Positions 34,095 through 43,874 are shown, counted from the first letter of the stretch. The stretch: 59,364 nucleotides of DNA from Chlorobaculum thiosulfatiphilum (GCF_006265165.1 NZ_VDCH01000014.1:1-59364), one strand, 5' to 3'. Made by a program: numbers and translations. The notes: a model not told the origin generated them from the letters alone.

Positions 34095-35012
34095 TCAGGC
34101 CGGATTGCGCACGGCATCCACCTGATCGGCGGTATCGACTCCCGCGCAAACGGCTGATTTGCTGATCCTTTTGATGAGGCCCTGAAGCACTTTCTGGGGG
34201 CCAACTTCGACGAATTCCGTGACGCCCGCCTCTACCATCGCCTGAACCGACTGGCTCCAGAGCACCGAGCTGGTGAGCTGGCTGATGAGGTTCGCGCGGA
34301 TCTCCGGGGCCGAAGTGACCGGCTTTGCCACCACGTTCATGCAGACCGGAATTTCGGCGTCGCGGATCGCGATGGTGTCGAGCGTTTCGGCAAGCTCCTT
34401 TTCGGCGGGCTTCATCAACGGTGAGTGGAATGCGCCCGAGACGACCAGCTCCTTGGCCATCCGCGCGCCCTTCGACGGCGCGAGTTCGACCGCTTTGCGC
34501 ACGGCGTCGATGTCGCCGGAGATGACGATCTGGCCGGGCGAGTTGAAGTTCGCCGCCTGCACGATGCCCGCGGCCCCGGCCTCCTGCAAAAGCGCGTCGA
34601 GCGCGTCGTCGGCCATGCCGATGATCGCGGCCATCGTGCCCGGATTCTGCTGTCCGGCGTTTTGCATCAGTTCGCCGCGTTTGGCCACGAGCCGGACTGC
34701 GTCATCGAACGAAATCGCACCCGCAAAGCAGAGCGCGGTATATTCGCCGAGGCTGTGGCCCGCCGCCATCTCGACGCCCTGGCGGCCGAGCAGCGTCGCC
34801 GCCGCGTAGCTGTGCAGGAAGATGGCGAGCTGGGTGTAGCGGGTCTGCTTCAGCTCATCCTCGCTGCCGTTGAACATGATATTGGTGATCGAAAAGCCGA
34901 GCAGTTCGTCGGCCTTGTCCATCAGCGCCTTCGCCTCCGGAAAGCGTTCGTAAAGATCGCGTCCCATGCCGCAGTACTGCGAACCCTGTCCGGGGAAAAC
35001 AAATGCTTTCAT
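34095..35012 (-). CDS. fabD: Malonyl-CoA:ACP transacylase
   Basis: 305 residues. [12 protein letters not shown] at the N-terminus, the nucleophile Ser in [14 protein letters not shown], the Arg in AKRGELMQ and the His in [10 protein letters not shown] are all present. It loads malonyl groups onto ACP. It lies between fabH and fabG; the gap to fabG is 34 bases. Confidence 0.97.
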   Translation of the reverse strand: MKAFVFPGQGSQYCGMGRDLYERFPEAKALMDKADELLGFSITNIMFNGSEDELKQTRYTQLAIFLHSYAAATLLGRQGVEMAAGHSLGEYTALCFAGAISFDDAVRLVAKRGELMQNAGQQNPGTMAAIIGMADDALDALLQEAGAAGIVQAANFNSPGQIVISGDIDAVRKAVELAPSKGARMAKELVVSGAFHSPLMKPAEKELAETLDTIAIRDAEIPVCMNVVAKPVTSAPEIRANLISQLTSSVLWSQSVQAMVEAGVTEFVEVGPQKVLQGLIKRISKSAVCAGVDTADQVDAVRNPA

Positions 35013-35040
35013 ATTCTGTAATTCCTTTGAATGGTTGCGC

Positions 35041-36030
35041 TTACTGCCAGCGGACGTAGATGCCGCCCCAGGTGTATCCCGCTCCGAAGCTCACCAGCAC
35101 GAGGTTCGAGCCTTTGTGCAGTTTGCCTTGCTCGTCCAGCTCGGCCAGGCAGATCGGCACGGTGCCGGCGGTTGTGTTGCCGTAGTGCGCGATGTTCATT
35201 ACGACCTTCTCCTCGGTGATGCCCATGCGCTCGGCGGTGGCGTGAATGATGCGCTGGTTGGCCTGGTGCGGCACGAGCCAGTCGATGGTCTCGGAGGTCA
35301 GGCCGTTGCGCTGCATGATTTCTTCGGCCACGTCGGCCATCGCCATGACCGCCGCCTTGAAGACCTGCTTGCCATCCTGCTGGATGAAGTGCATATGCTG
35401 ATCGATCGTTTCATGCGACGCCGGGTGAAGGCTTCCGCCGCCTCGCATCAGGAGATGATTCGGGCCGTTGAGGCCGTCCGAATAGAGCCGTGCGTCGAGC
35501 ACGCCGTATCCGTCCTCTTGCGCCGCTTCGAGCAGGACGCCGCCTGCGCCGTCGCCGAACAGAATCGCCGTCGAGCGGTCGGTGTAGTCGATGATGGAGG
35601 ACATCTTGTCCGCGCCGATCACCATCACCTTTTTGCAGTTGCCCGACTCGATGAACTGCGCGCCGGTGTTCAGGGCATAGAGAAATCCCGAACAGGCGGC
35701 GGAAAGGTCGAACGCCCAGGCGTTTTTGGCCTGGATGTTTCCCTGAACCAGACACGCCGTCGAGGGAAAGATCATGTCGGGCGTCATGGTCGCCACGATG
35801 ATGAGGTCGATCTCGTCGGCGCAGATGCCGCGCTTTTCGAGCAACATGCGGGCAACTTCGGTCGCCATGTACGATGTTGCCTTTTCAGGGTCTCTGAGAA
35901 TTCTGCGCTCGCTGATGCCGGTACGGGTTCTGATCCACTCGTCGTTGGTCTCGAGAATGCGTTCAAGGTCCTTATTGGAGAGCACCTCTTCAGGCAAGTA
36001 CTTGGCTGTCGTCGATATGGCTGCTTTCAT
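35041..36030 (-). CDS. fabH: 3-oxoacyl-ACP synthase III (KAS III)
   Basis: 329 residues. The active-site Cys is in [16 protein letters not shown], the His in [18 protein letters not shown] and the Asn in [14 protein letters not shown]. It starts [19 protein letters not shown]. It catalyses the first condensation, from acyl-CoA and malonyl-ACP. The gene is 28 bases upstream of fabD and 127 bases after plsX. Confidence 0.97.
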   Translation of the reverse strand: MKAAISTTAKYLPEEVLSNKDLERILETNDEWIRTRTGISERRILRDPEKATSYMATEVARMLLEKRGICADEIDLIIVATMTPDMIFPSTACLVQGNIQAKNAWAFDLSAACSGFLYALNTGAQFIESGNCKKVMVIGADKMSSIIDYTDRSTAILFGDGAGGVLLEAAQEDGYGVLDARLYSDGLNGPNHLLMRGGGSLHPASHETIDQHMHFIQQDGKQVFKAAVMAMADVAEEIMQRNGLTSETIDWLVPHQANQRIIHATAERMGITEEKVVMNIAHYGNTTAGTVPICLAELDEQGKLHKGSNLVLVSFGAGYTWGGIYVRWQ

Positions 36031-36157
36031 AGTGTGGTTTCTCTTGATAAGCGAACGGAAAATGCGAAGTTGTATCGGAGCCGGACTTTTCGGTCAATCG
36101 CGGGGGGCAGGGGATGGGCGCTCCGGAGCATCAAGGCCTGCATGGGAACATTCGCCG

Positions 36158-37177
36158 TCAGGCGAGCATTTCCGCGATGCGTTCGTTGACGCGCTGCTCG
36201 ATCATGTGTTCGGCCATGTAGATCATGTTCTTGATGGCGCGCGACGACGAGCGTCCGTGGCCGACAATCGAGATGCCATCGACGCCGAGGAACGGTACGC
36301 CGCCGAACTTTTCGACATCGAACGGCTCGAAAATTCCCTTGAACGCCTGGCCCGCCAGCGCCGCCGAGTTCTGGTCGAGCTTGCCCGCCATGACCAGCTT
36401 TTCGAGCGCGGGCTTGAAGAGCGCGCCCAGAAAGTGCGGGATGCTCTCGCCGAACTTGAGGATGGTGTTGCCGACCAGCCCGTCGCAGACGACGATGGTG
36501 GCTTTTCCGGCCAGAATGTCGTGCCCCTCGATGTTGCCGATGAAGTTGATTTTTCCCTGTTCGTGCGCCTCCTGCAACATTTTCCATGCCTGCTTGAGAT
36601 AGTCGGGGCCTTTGCCCTCCTCCTCTCCAATGTTGAGCAGACCGACCGCGGGATTTTCGATTTTTGCCGCGTAACGCTGGTAGATGGTCAGCATTTCAGC
36701 GAACTGCACCAGATTTTCCGGCTTGCAGTCCACGTTGGCGCCGACATCGACGATGTTGGTCAGCCCCTCGCCAAGTCGCGGGAAGTAGGCGTAAATGGTC
36801 GGGCGCAAGACGCCGGGAATGCGGCCGAGCACGAAGAGCGAGGCGGCCATCATCGCGCCGGTGTTTCCGGCGCTTACGAAAGCATCGGCCTCTTTCGACT
36901 TGCAGAGCTTCAGGCCGCGCACAAGCGACGACTCCTGCTTTGCCTTGACGGCGGTGGCGGGAACATCCTCCATGGTGATGACCTCTGGCGCGTGCATGAA
37001 GCGGAGGTTGAGTTCTCCGGCATCATGCTGTTCCAGAAGAGGGGCAACCTTCTCTTCCTGCCCGATCAGCAGGATTTCAAAGCGGCCTTCGCTTTCCCTG
37101 AGGGCATCGATCACGCCCTCGACAACGCACACGGGGGCATTGTCGCCACCCATGGCATCCACGACAATGGTCAACAT
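36158..37177 (-). CDS. plsX: Phosphate acyltransferase
   Basis: 339 residues. [11 protein letters not shown] at the N-terminus, [33 protein letters not shown] and [16 protein letters not shown] are diagnostic of PlsX, which makes acyl-phosphate from acyl-ACP for phospholipid synthesis. It lies 30 bases after rpmF, the order found in many bacteria, linking lipid and ribosome synthesis. Confidence 0.97.
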   Translation of the reverse strand: MLTIVVDAMGGDNAPVCVVEGVIDALRESEGRFEILLIGQEEKVAPLLEQHDAGELNLRFMHAPEVITMEDVPATAVKAKQESSLVRGLKLCKSKEADAFVSAGNTGAMMAASLFVLGRIPGVLRPTIYAYFPRLGEGLTNIVDVGANVDCKPENLVQFAEMLTIYQRYAAKIENPAVGLLNIGEEEGKGPDYLKQAWKMLQEAHEQGKINFIGNIEGHDILAGKATIVVCDGLVGNTILKFGESIPHFLGALFKPALEKLVMAGKLDQNSAALAGQAFKGIFEPFDVEKFGGVPFLGVDGISIVGHGRSSSRAIKNMIYMAEHMIEQRVNERIAEMLA

Positions 37178-37207
37178 GGCGGTGCTGTCTTGTTTACTTC
37201 AAACTAC

Positions 37208-37399
37208 TTAGGCGACGACAATCTTGCCGGTGACCTGACGGCCTTTGTAGTGGCCGCAATGGCGGCAGGCGCGGTGCGGAAGGGTCGGCTCGCCGCAGTT
37301 CGGGCAGAGAACCGTAACGGCGGCCTTGGTGCGGGCGTTGTACTGTGCTCTCCTCTTGTCCCTTCTGGACTTGGACATCTTGGCTTTCGGGTTGGCCAT
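37208..37399 (-). CDS. rpmF: 50S ribosomal protein L32
   Basis: 63 residues. [20 protein letters not shown] opens the protein, and a zinc-ribbon with four Cys (CPNCGEP then [10 protein letters not shown]) follows. It is between yceD and plsX, the conserved arrangement. The zinc form contrasts with Cys-less L32 used under zinc limitation. Confidence 0.97.
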   Translation of the reverse strand: MANPKAKMSKSRRDKRRAQYNARTKAAVTVLCPNCGEPTLPHRACRHCGHYKGRQVTGKIVVA

Positions 37400-37425
37400 A
37401 ATCTATATCAATTTAGAATCAACGG

Positions 37426-37956
37426 TTAACGATACTTGTTTTTCAGTTTTTCGAGCGACTCCAGCCAATCGGTGTCGTGCAGATTGACTTCGTCCGGCTC
37501 GTCCAATTCCTCCTGATGGAACACCCGGCAATCGGGATTGTCCGTACAGGTGACTTTCATCGGAACGGAGAGCAGCAGCGTTTCGCGAACATCCTCGGTC
37601 AGGTCGAGCGAGACCGCGTTCCGGTCGATGAGCCGATACTCCTCGTCGCGCTCTTCATCCGGTTCGTCAGGCTGTTCGTAACCAAAATAAATACGGTACG
37701 AACCATTCAGCTCGGTAGTGACCGGTGCAAGGCACAGATCGCAGGTCAGATCAGCGATTGCCGAGGTTTTCAGGGTGACGATCATCTCGCCCTCCAGCTT
37801 CTCGACGGTCGCTTTGGCCGAAATCTCCTTCGAGAACCCGGCCTCGACGAGGGCCGAATCAGCGAAATCAGCTGCGGAGCAGGTGAACTCGAACTCGAAC
37901 TTTCCCTGAGAAAGACCCGCAAGACGGATTTCAATCAGCGCTTTTTCCCTGGACAT
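37426..37956 (-). CDS. yceD: YceD/DUF177 family protein
   Basis: 176 residues from the ATG at 37956; ATG 37986 upstream is in frame but lacks an RBS. TCDLCLAPVTTELNGSYRIY and the acidic stretch QPDEPDEERDEEYRL are typical, as is the C-terminal VHQEEL/DTDWLESLEKLK region. The family always lies next to rpmF and is implicated in 23S rRNA maturation in some organisms. It starts the minus-strand rpmF-plsX-fab transcript. Confidence 0.88.
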   Translation of the reverse strand: MSREKALIEIRLAGLSQGKFEFEFTCSAADFADSALVEAGFSKEISAKATVEKLEGEMIVTLKTSAIADLTCDLCLAPVTTELNGSYRIYFGYEQPDEPDEERDEEYRLIDRNAVSLDLTEDVRETLLLSVPMKVTCTDNPDCRVFHQEELDEPDEVNLHDTDWLESLEKLKNKYR

Positions 37957-38067
37957 AACTATCTCGTTTCCATAAAAGAGCATCAATGTACAAAAATAAT
38001 AATCGAAAAAGAAAGCCCTGGCCCCATCAGTCAGACGGAAAAAATAATAAAAAATGCTCCCGCCGGT

Positions 38068-38095
38068 TTGGAAATTCGACGCACAGCCTTATATT
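38068..38095 (+). promoter_or_regulatory. Sigma-70-type promoter of tRNA-Asn
   Basis: TTGGAA (38068-38073), 16-base spacer, TATATT (38090-38095), ending 30 bases before the tRNA. It faces away from yceD. Confidence 0.6.
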
Positions 38096-38125
38096 TGCAT
38101 CTCTTCGGTCAAGAAGATGTCATAT

Positions 38126-38197
<72 letters not shown>

Positions 38198-38210
38198 CTT
38201 AAAAAAGGAA

Positions 38211-38549
38211 GTGCTTGAGTATGCGGCGCTTCCTTTTTTATTTATACCCCTGCGCGCCATCTCTACCCCTGATGCCGTGGATAATTCAGCACATGCCCCA
38301 TATTTCCTCTACATCCTCAAATCGGCGGTTGTCGCTCGCTATTACGTCGGCATCTCGACGAATCCGCACCGTCGCCTGGAGTATCACAACAGCGTTGCGA
38401 AAGGTTTTACCTCCCGGTAACGGCCTTGGCGGATCGTGTACACGAAAGCGTATTCGTCCAAAGCCGAAGCTCATGTGGCTGAAAAAACGGTCAAGGGGCG
38501 AAAGCGTAGCCGGATGATCGAGCGCTTGATTGGTGGTGGGGCGATTTGA
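38211..38549 (+). pseudogene. GIY-YIG endonuclease-domain gene broken by an in-frame TAA
   Basis: From about 38295 the frame reads YFLYILKSAVVARYYVGIST and PHRRLEYHNS, the GIY-YIG signature of UPF0213-type small nucleases. It stops at the TAA 38418-38420. Past that codon the same frame continues with RPWRIVYTKAYSSKAEAHVA, then VKGRKRSRMIERLI, matching the rest of the domain, and ends at TGA 38547-38549. A Tyr-to-stop change (TAC/TAT to TAA) explains it. The true start is unclear; GTG 38211 has no suitable RBS. The first half lacks the C-terminal catalytic part, so no active product is expected. Confidence 0.8.
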
Positions 38550-38648
38550 GACCGCTCGCGGGCTCAGACTCTTCTCCGTATTTCCTCGCCATTAGTATAT
38601 TACCCACCACAGCCACATCTTCCGCTCACCCGCCAATTCGCACCCATC

Positions 38649-39086
38649 ATGATTCGATACCTATTCATCTTCCTGCTCACCGCGCTCTCCGCCTGTTCTC
38701 CTCGTTATGCAACGCAGCCGGAGGCGAGCACTCCGAAGCTGTTCGGGACGTGGTGGCGGGTCGAGGCGATCGATGGGCGGAAGGCGGAGTTCCTGCGCGG
38801 ACAGCGGCGGGATATGCATATCATCCTCTATTCGTCGCGCAAGATGGTCGGTTCCGGCGGGTGCAACCAGATCAACGGCTCGTTTGTTCACTCGCCGGGC
38901 AGCATTCGCTTCGGCGCGATCGCGTCGTCGAGGATGATGTGCGCGCCGGTGGTGATGGCGCGGGAGCGGGCGTTCATCGCGGCCTTGCGCAAGGGCGACA
39001 GCTCTATTGTCAAAGGTCGCCGGTTGACGATCTATGACCGGTCGGGCCACGAGGTCCTGCGCTTCATGGCGGTTCCGTCGCGCTGA
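38649..39086 (+). CDS. META domain lipoprotein (HslJ-like)
   Basis: 145 residues. A lipoprotein signal (MIRYLFIFLLTALSAC) ends at a LSAC lipobox, so the mature protein should be lipid-anchored in the envelope. The META domain core is visible: GTWWRVEAIDGR, SSRKMVGSGGCNQINGSF, FGAIASSRMMCAP and a final RLTIYDRSGHEVLRF. HslJ-type proteins are linked to antibiotic (novobiocin) tolerance and heat shock in E. coli; the role here is not known. No obvious RBS is visible. Confidence 0.83.
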   Translation: MIRYLFIFLLTALSACSPRYATQPEASTPKLFGTWWRVEAIDGRKAEFLRGQRRDMHIILYSSRKMVGSGGCNQINGSFVHSPGSIRFGAIASSRMMCAPVVMARERAFIAALRKGDSSIVKGRRLTIYDRSGHEVLRFMAVPSR

Positions 39087-39262
39087 TGCGAGCTTGCCGG
39101 GCGCAGCGGGGAACCTCCTGTACCGCTTCGCTGTCGTCTTGCCAAGCGTCCCATCCATCTGCGGACAATCGGAGGCGGCTGGCGCAAGGGCGTTGCAGAC
39201 GGGAAAGAATTGTTTATATTGCCCCAACTTTTCGTACAGCCGATAACGGTACTTCACCTTGT

Positions 39263-39340
39263 ATGAACACGGTCAACAACATGCATCTTCTTACGCTATC
39301 GCTAACGGGCCTTACCTGCCTGAGGGGTCGCGCATTGTAA
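39263..39340 (+). CDS. Leucine leader peptide
   Basis: 25-residue ORF beginning MNTVNNMHLLTLSLTG. Seven of 25 residues are Leu (positions 9, 10, 12, 14, 17, 20, 25), encoded by CTT, CTT, CTA, CTA, CTT, CTG and TTG. CTA is a codon the flanking GC-rich genes rarely use, so it would make ribosomes sensitive to Leu-tRNA supply. It ends 32 bases before a terminator stem and 113 bases before leuA. No strong Shine-Dalgarno is visible. Function as a sensing leader is inferred. Confidence 0.72.
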   Translation: MNTVNNMHLLTLSLTGLTCLRGRAL

Positions 39341-39372
39341 GTTTTGTTGACTTGCACGGAATCCGATTTTCA

Positions 39373-39406
39373 AAGCCGCAATCCTCTCAGGGTAAGCGGC
39401 TTTTTT
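39373..39406 (+). terminator. Attenuator terminator upstream of leuA
   Basis: AAGCCGC (39373-39379), a loop of about 16 bases, GCGGCTTTTTT (39396-39406). It lies between the leader peptide and leuA and has no other gene to terminate. An alternative antiterminator pairing was not resolved. Confidence 0.75.
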
Positions 39407-39453
39407 ACTTTACGGGACTTTACTATCCAAGAGCATCAAAAGGAGATTCTCTC

Positions 39454-41142
39454 ATGAGTACGATGAATTATAAGAAATACGCATCCTATCCGACCGTCGG
39501 CCTGAAAGACAGAACCTGGCCGGACAAGACCATCACCAAAGCGCCGATCTGGAGCAGCGTCGATCTTCGCGACGGCAACCAGGCGCTGCCGATTCCCATG
39601 AGCGTCGATGAAAAGGTCGAGTTTTTCAAGCTGCTGGTCTCCGTCGGCTTCAAGGAGATTGAGGTGGGCTTTCCCTCCGCGTCGGCCACGGAGTTCGCCT
39701 TTGCGCGCAAGCTGATCGAGAACAATCTCATCCCCGACGACGTGACCATCCAGGTGCTGACGCAGTCGCGCGAGCATCTTATCCGCCGCAGCTTCGAGGC
39801 GATCAAAGGCGCGAAAAACGCCATCGTGCACCTCTACAACTCCACCTCGCGCCAGCAGCGCGACATAGTGTTCCGCATGAGCCGGGAGGAGATCATCACC
39901 ATCGCCGTCGCCGGAACGCGGCTGGTGCGCGAGCTGAAGGAGGCGAGCGGCAATCCGGGCATCCGCTTCGAGTACAGCCCGGAGAGCTTCACCGGCACGG
40001 AGCTGGAGTACGCACTCGACGTCTGCCATGCGGTGATGGACGAGTGGGGCGCGTCGGCGGAGAACAAGGTGATCCTGAACCTGCCTTCGACGGTCGAGCT
40101 TTCGACGCCGAATGTCTATGCCGACCGCATCGAGTGGTTCTGCCGCCACATCAAGGATCGCAGCGCGGTGCTCTTCAGCGTTCACGCCCACAACGACCGC
40201 GGCACGGCGGTCGCCACCTCCGAGCTGGCGGTGATGGCTGGCGCGGATCGCATCGAGGGGGCGCTGTTCGGCAACGGCGAGCGGTGCGGCAACATGGACA
40301 TCATCATCATGGCGCTGAACCTGATGACGCAGGGCATCGATCCGGAACTCGATTTTTCCAACCTGCCGCACGTCAAGGAGGTCTATTCGCGCTGCACCCG
40401 CATGACGGTGCATCCGCGTCACCCCTACTCCGGCGACCTGGTTTACACCGCTTTTTCCGGCTCGCACCAAGACGCCATCAGCAAAGGGATGAAGGCGCAC
40501 CAGCGCGCCACCGACGGGGTGTGGGACGTGCCCTATCTGCCCATCGATCCCGAGGATGTGGGCTGCAATTACGAGGCGATCGTCCGGATCAACAGCCAGT
40601 CGGGCAAGGGCGGCATCGCCTATCTGCTCGAAAAGGAGTACGGCATCCAGGCGCCCAAGTGGATGCAGCCCGATTTCGGCGTCGTCGTGCAGGAGTTGAC
40701 CGACCGCACCGGCGAGGAGCTTTCGGCGCAGCAGATTCACGATCTGTTCCAGAAGGAGTATATCACCTGCGCGGAACCGTATCTCATGAAAAAATGCACG
40801 ATTAGCTGGAGCGACGAAGACCCGGATCGCAACGACGAGGTGGCTACGATCATCAGCGCGTCGATGGTTGGGCCACAGGGCGAGTTCAGCTTCAAGGCGA
40901 AGGGCAACGGCCCGCTCGACGCCTTCGTGCGCGGCATGGTGAGCCACACCGGCATCGGCTTCCATGTGGACGAGTACACCGAGCACGCCATCGGGCACAG
41001 CTCCGACGCCTTGGCCATCGCCTACATCCGCCTCGCCTTCGATGAGGGCGCGCTGGTTTGCGGTTCGGGCATCGACTCGAACATCAGCCTCGCCTCCATC
41101 AAGGCCATCGTCAGCGCCCTGAACCGCCACAAGAAGGCGTGA
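39454..41142 (+). CDS. leuA: 2-isopropylmalate synthase
   Basis: 562 residues from the ATG at 39454 with AAGGAG upstream. It belongs to the long (type 2) LeuA group. The metal/acetyl-CoA site opens with SSVDLRDGNQALPIPMS; EIEVGFPSASATEF, FSVHAHNDRGTAVATSELAV and GNGERCGNMDIII follow. The C-terminal regulatory domain covers roughly residues 430-562. It makes the first committed step of leucine synthesis, and leucine normally inhibits it through that domain. The upstream leader peptide agrees with leucine control. Confidence 0.95.
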   Translation: MSTMNYKKYASYPTVGLKDRTWPDKTITKAPIWSSVDLRDGNQALPIPMSVDEKVEFFKLLVSVGFKEIEVGFPSASATEFAFARKLIENNLIPDDVTIQVLTQSREHLIRRSFEAIKGAKNAIVHLYNSTSRQQRDIVFRMSREEIITIAVAGTRLVRELKEASGNPGIRFEYSPESFTGTELEYALDVCHAVMDEWGASAENKVILNLPSTVELSTPNVYADRIEWFCRHIKDRSAVLFSVHAHNDRGTAVATSELAVMAGADRIEGALFGNGERCGNMDIIIMALNLMTQGIDPELDFSNLPHVKEVYSRCTRMTVHPRHPYSGDLVYTAFSGSHQDAISKGMKAHQRATDGVWDVPYLPIDPEDVGCNYEAIVRINSQSGKGGIAYLLEKEYGIQAPKWMQPDFGVVVQELTDRTGEELSAQQIHDLFQKEYITCAEPYLMKKCTISWSDEDPDRNDEVATIISASMVGPQGEFSFKAKGNGPLDAFVRGMVSHTGIGFHVDEYTEHAIGHSSDALAIAYIRLAFDEGALVCGSGIDSNISLASIKAIVSALNRHKKA

Positions 41143-41148
41143 TGCCCA

Positions 41149-41207
41149 TCCGGCAGGCTTCCTCCGACACCATGCGGAAGCCTGCCGGAGCTGCGGCTCC
41201 TTTTTTT
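41149..41207 (+). terminator. Double hairpin terminator after leuA
   Basis: A perfect 14-bp inverted repeat (TCCGGCAGGCTTCC at 41149-41162 with 41176-41189) overlaps a second short hairpin GGAGC-TGCG-GCTCC (41187-41200) followed by seven T residues. The second carries the U-tract. The two stems share bases 41187-41189 and cannot both form fully. Confidence 0.88.
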
Positions 41208-41279
41208 GGATTTTCCACTCTTGCCCTATCTTTATCGAAGCACTCTCTCCGTCACGCTCAACGAATCTGGAGATCGGTC

Positions 41280-42221
41280 ATGACTATCAGGCAAGAGCGC
41301 ACGCCGCTGCTCTCTTTTTTTCCGCTACCGGGCCTTGCGCTGCTGCTGGCGCTGTGCTTCGCGCTTTTGCCGGGATGCGCCGCCAGGCAGCCGGAGTCTG
41401 GCAAGATTCAGGTGGTCGCCTCCATCGAGCCGCTGGCGTGGTTCGCAGGGCGCATCGGCGGCGACCGGGTGGCGGTGTCGGTGATGGTGCCCGCAGGCGG
41501 CAATCCGCACACCTACGAGCCGACGCCGCGGCAGATGGCGGAGGTGAGCCGCGCGGCGCTTTTCGTGAAGGCAGGATCGGGGGTCGAGTTCGAGCTTGAC
41601 TGGATGGGCCGCCTCGTCGAGCTCAACAAAAACATGGCGGTGTGCAACGCCTCCGAGGGGGTGACGCTGTTGCCGATGAGCGAGACGGAGCATGACGCCG
41701 CAGTCGAGCCGGACAGGCATCACCACGAGCACGGCCACTTCGATCCCCACTTCTGGCTCTCGCCCGCCAACGCCCGCGTCATCGCAAAGAACGTCGAGCG
41801 CTCGCTCGTGGCACTCGATCCGGCGGGCAAGGCGCAGTTCGCGGCCAACGCGGCGGCGCTCGACAAGGAACTTCAGGCGCTCGACGGCGAGATTCGCGAG
41901 CGACTGGCCGGGGTGAAGCGCCGCCGGTTCCTCGTCTTCCACCCGGCATGGGGCTACTTCGCCCGCGACTACGGGCTGGAGCAGATCGCCGCCGAAGAGG
42001 AGGGCAAGACGCTGACGCCGCGACAGATGGCGCGGGTGATCGACGAGGCCCGGCGCGGCGGCATTCGGGTGGTGTTCGTCGCGCCGGAGTTCAGCTCGGC
42101 GCAGGCCGACGCCATCGCGCGGGATATTGGCGGACAGACCGTCACGGTCGATCCCCTTTCGCGGAACTACGTGGAAAATCTTCGCAAAGCGGCAACCGCA
42201 TTCGCAAGGAGTCTGCAATGA
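41280..42221 (+). CDS. znuA: Metal ABC transporter substrate-binding lipoprotein (ZnuA-like)
   Basis: 313 residues from the ATG at 41280, with GGAG seven bases upstream; longer frames upstream run into the terminator. A lipobox LLPGC follows the signal helix. The SBP fold is of the ZnuA/TroA type: VVASIEPLAWFAGRIGGDRV, GNPHTYEPTPRQM (metal His), and a His-rich loop DRHHHEHGHFDPHFWLSP. The His-rich loop favours zinc, but Mn/Fe members exist. It overlaps the ATPase gene as ATGA and forms a three-gene importer. Confidence 0.86.
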   Translation: MTIRQERTPLLSFFPLPGLALLLALCFALLPGCAARQPESGKIQVVASIEPLAWFAGRIGGDRVAVSVMVPAGGNPHTYEPTPRQMAEVSRAALFVKAGSGVEFELDWMGRLVELNKNMAVCNASEGVTLLPMSETEHDAAVEPDRHHHEHGHFDPHFWLSPANARVIAKNVERSLVALDPAGKAQFAANAAALDKELQALDGEIRERLAGVKRRRFLVFHPAWGYFARDYGLEQIAAEEEGKTLTPRQMARVIDEARRGGIRVVFVAPEFSSAQADAIARDIGGQTVTVDPLSRNYVENLRKAATAFARSLQ

Positions 42222-42988
42222 AGGAGCCGCTGATTGTCTGCGACCGGCTCTGCGTCGAACTCGGCGGCGCGAAGGTGCTGGACGGGCTGTCGCTCTCGGT
42301 GCACGAGGGGGACTTCCTGGCCGTCTTGGGGCCGAACGGCGGCGGCAAAACCACGCTGCTCAAGGTGATCCTCGGCCTCGTCAAGCCATCGTCGGGCAGC
42401 GTCACGGTGTTCGGCAAGGAGCCGGGCCGGGCCTCCGGGCGGATCGGCTACGTGCCGCAACGCCTCGACTTCGACCGCACCTTCCCGATCAGCGCGATGG
42501 AGGTGGTGCTGATGGGGCGGCTCGCGTGCAAGCGACTCTTGCAGCGCTACGGGCGCGAAGATCGCCAAAAGGCGCTCGAAGCGCTTGAAACCACCGGCCT
42601 CACGGCGCTTGCCGGGCGGCGGATCGGTGCGCTCTCCGGCGGCGAGCTTCAGCGAGTGCTGATCGCACGGGCGCTGGCCGGAGAGCCGGAGCTGCTCTTG
42701 CTCGACGAACCGACGGCGAGCGTCGATCCCGAGATGAAGACCACCATCTACGACCTGCTCGACCAGCTCAAAAAGAGCCACACCATCGTGCTGGTCACGC
42801 ACGACACCGGCACCATCGGGCGGCACGTCTCGCGCATCGCCTGCCTGAACTGCACGCTCGACATGCACGAACCCGGCTCGACGCTTGGCCGTTCGGCCCT
42901 CGACAGCCTCTACGGCTATCCGGTCGATGTGGTCGAGCATCGCGCTCCTCGCAGCCACGAAACCCATCCGGATCATCGCCATGCCTGA
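42218..42988 (+). CDS. znuC: Metal ABC transporter ATP-binding protein
   Basis: 256 residues. Walker A is GPNGGGKTT, the signature LSGGELQRVLIARAL, Walker B LLLLDEPTASVD and the switch His in LVTHDTG. The start overlaps the upstream stop as ATGA. The C-terminus ends in a His-rich tail (HETHPDHRHA). It powers the importer with the proteins on either side. Confidence 0.9.
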   Translation: MKEPLIVCDRLCVELGGAKVLDGLSLSVHEGDFLAVLGPNGGGKTTLLKVILGLVKPSSGSVTVFGKEPGRASGRIGYVPQRLDFDRTFPISAMEVVLMGRLACKRLLQRYGREDRQKALEALETTGLTALAGRRIGALSGGELQRVLIARALAGEPELLLLDEPTASVDPEMKTTIYDLLDQLKKSHTIVLVTHDTGTIGRHVSRIACLNCTLDMHEPGSTLGRSALDSLYGYPVDVVEHRAPRSHETHPDHRHA

Positions 42989-43799
42989 CATCCTGCACTT
43001 CGAGTTCATGCGCAACGCCTTTCTGGCGGCCATTCTGTCGAGCGTCGCCTGCGGCATCATCGGCGCCTACGTGGTCGTCCGGAGGCTCGGCTTCATCAGC
43101 GGCGGCATCGCCCACACGGCCTTCGGCGGCATCGGCCTCAGCTACTACCTCGGCCTGAATCCGCTCGCGGGCATCATCCCCTTCAGTCTCGCGGCGGCCA
43201 TCGGCATCGGGCTGCTTTCGCGAAAGGCGAAGATCGCCGAGGACACCGCCATCGGCGCGTTCTGGGCGGCGGGCATGTCGGTCGGCGTTATTCTCATCGG
43301 CCTGACGCCCGGCTACGCGCCCAATCTTTTCAGCTATCTTTTCGGCAACATCCTGACCGTGCCCAACTCCGACTTGCAACTCATTCTGCTGCTCGATCTC
43401 TTAATCATCGCCGTCGTCTGGCTGTTCGACAAGGAGTTTGTGGCGATCTCCTTCGACGAAGAGTATGCGCGCATATCGGGCCTGAAAACCTTGGCGCTCG
43501 ACCTCTTGATGCTCTGCCTCATCGCTCTGACCGTGGTGATCATGGTGCGGATTGTCGGCATCGTTATGGTTATAGCGCTGCTCACCATTCCAGCCGCCAT
43601 CGCCCGGAGTTTCAGCCAAAGCCTCTACCGGATGATGGCCACCGGCATTTTGCTTGCGGGCCTTTTCAGCATTGCCGGGCTGTGGCTTTCGTGGATTTTC
43701 AATCTGGCCTCGGGCGCGACCATCATCCTTGTCGCCGCGCTGGTTTTCCTCGTGAACGCGCTGCTCAGAGCCGGAAAATCTCGGCAGACGGCGTACTGA
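42981..43799 (+). CDS. znuB: Metal ABC transporter permease (ZnuB-like)
   Basis: 272 residues from the ATG at 42981, overlapping the ATPase stop by eight bases. There are about eight hydrophobic helices; VVRRLGFISGGIAHTAFGGI near the N-terminus carries the conserved cytoplasmic loop of ABC-3 permeases, and VRIVGIVMVIALLTIPAAIA follows. The upstream in-frame ATG at 42885 lies inside znuC. It is the last gene of the transporter operon. Confidence 0.9.
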   Translation: MPDILHFEFMRNAFLAAILSSVACGIIGAYVVVRRLGFISGGIAHTAFGGIGLSYYLGLNPLAGIIPFSLAAAIGIGLLSRKAKIAEDTAIGAFWAAGMSVGVILIGLTPGYAPNLFSYLFGNILTVPNSDLQLILLLDLLIIAVVWLFDKEFVAISFDEEYARISGLKTLALDLLMLCLIALTVVIMVRIVGIVMVIALLTIPAAIARSFSQSLYRMMATGILLAGLFSIAGLWLSWIFNLASGATIILVAALVFLVNALLRAGKSRQTAY

Positions 43800-43874
43800 T
43801 TCGTCGGGATTTATGGAAAGATGGCAAATTGTTACATTCATTGAACAGATCCGATCAACCAACCAGCACCCGTT

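Larger units (their letters stand above)
39087..39453 (+). promoter_or_regulatory. leuA leader region (promoter, leader peptide, attenuator)
   Basis: This 367-base gap holds a promoter-like TTGCAG (39193-39198), 16-base spacer, TATATT (39215-39220), a 25-codon leucine-rich ORF (39263-39340) and an intrinsic terminator (39373-39406). leuA's own RBS AAGGAG follows. This is the order of a transcriptional attenuator. Confidence 0.75.

Noticed and set aside
43800-43874. Fluoride riboswitch before the crcB operon
   Set aside because: The 75 bases lack the conserved crcB motif core and pseudoknot halves.
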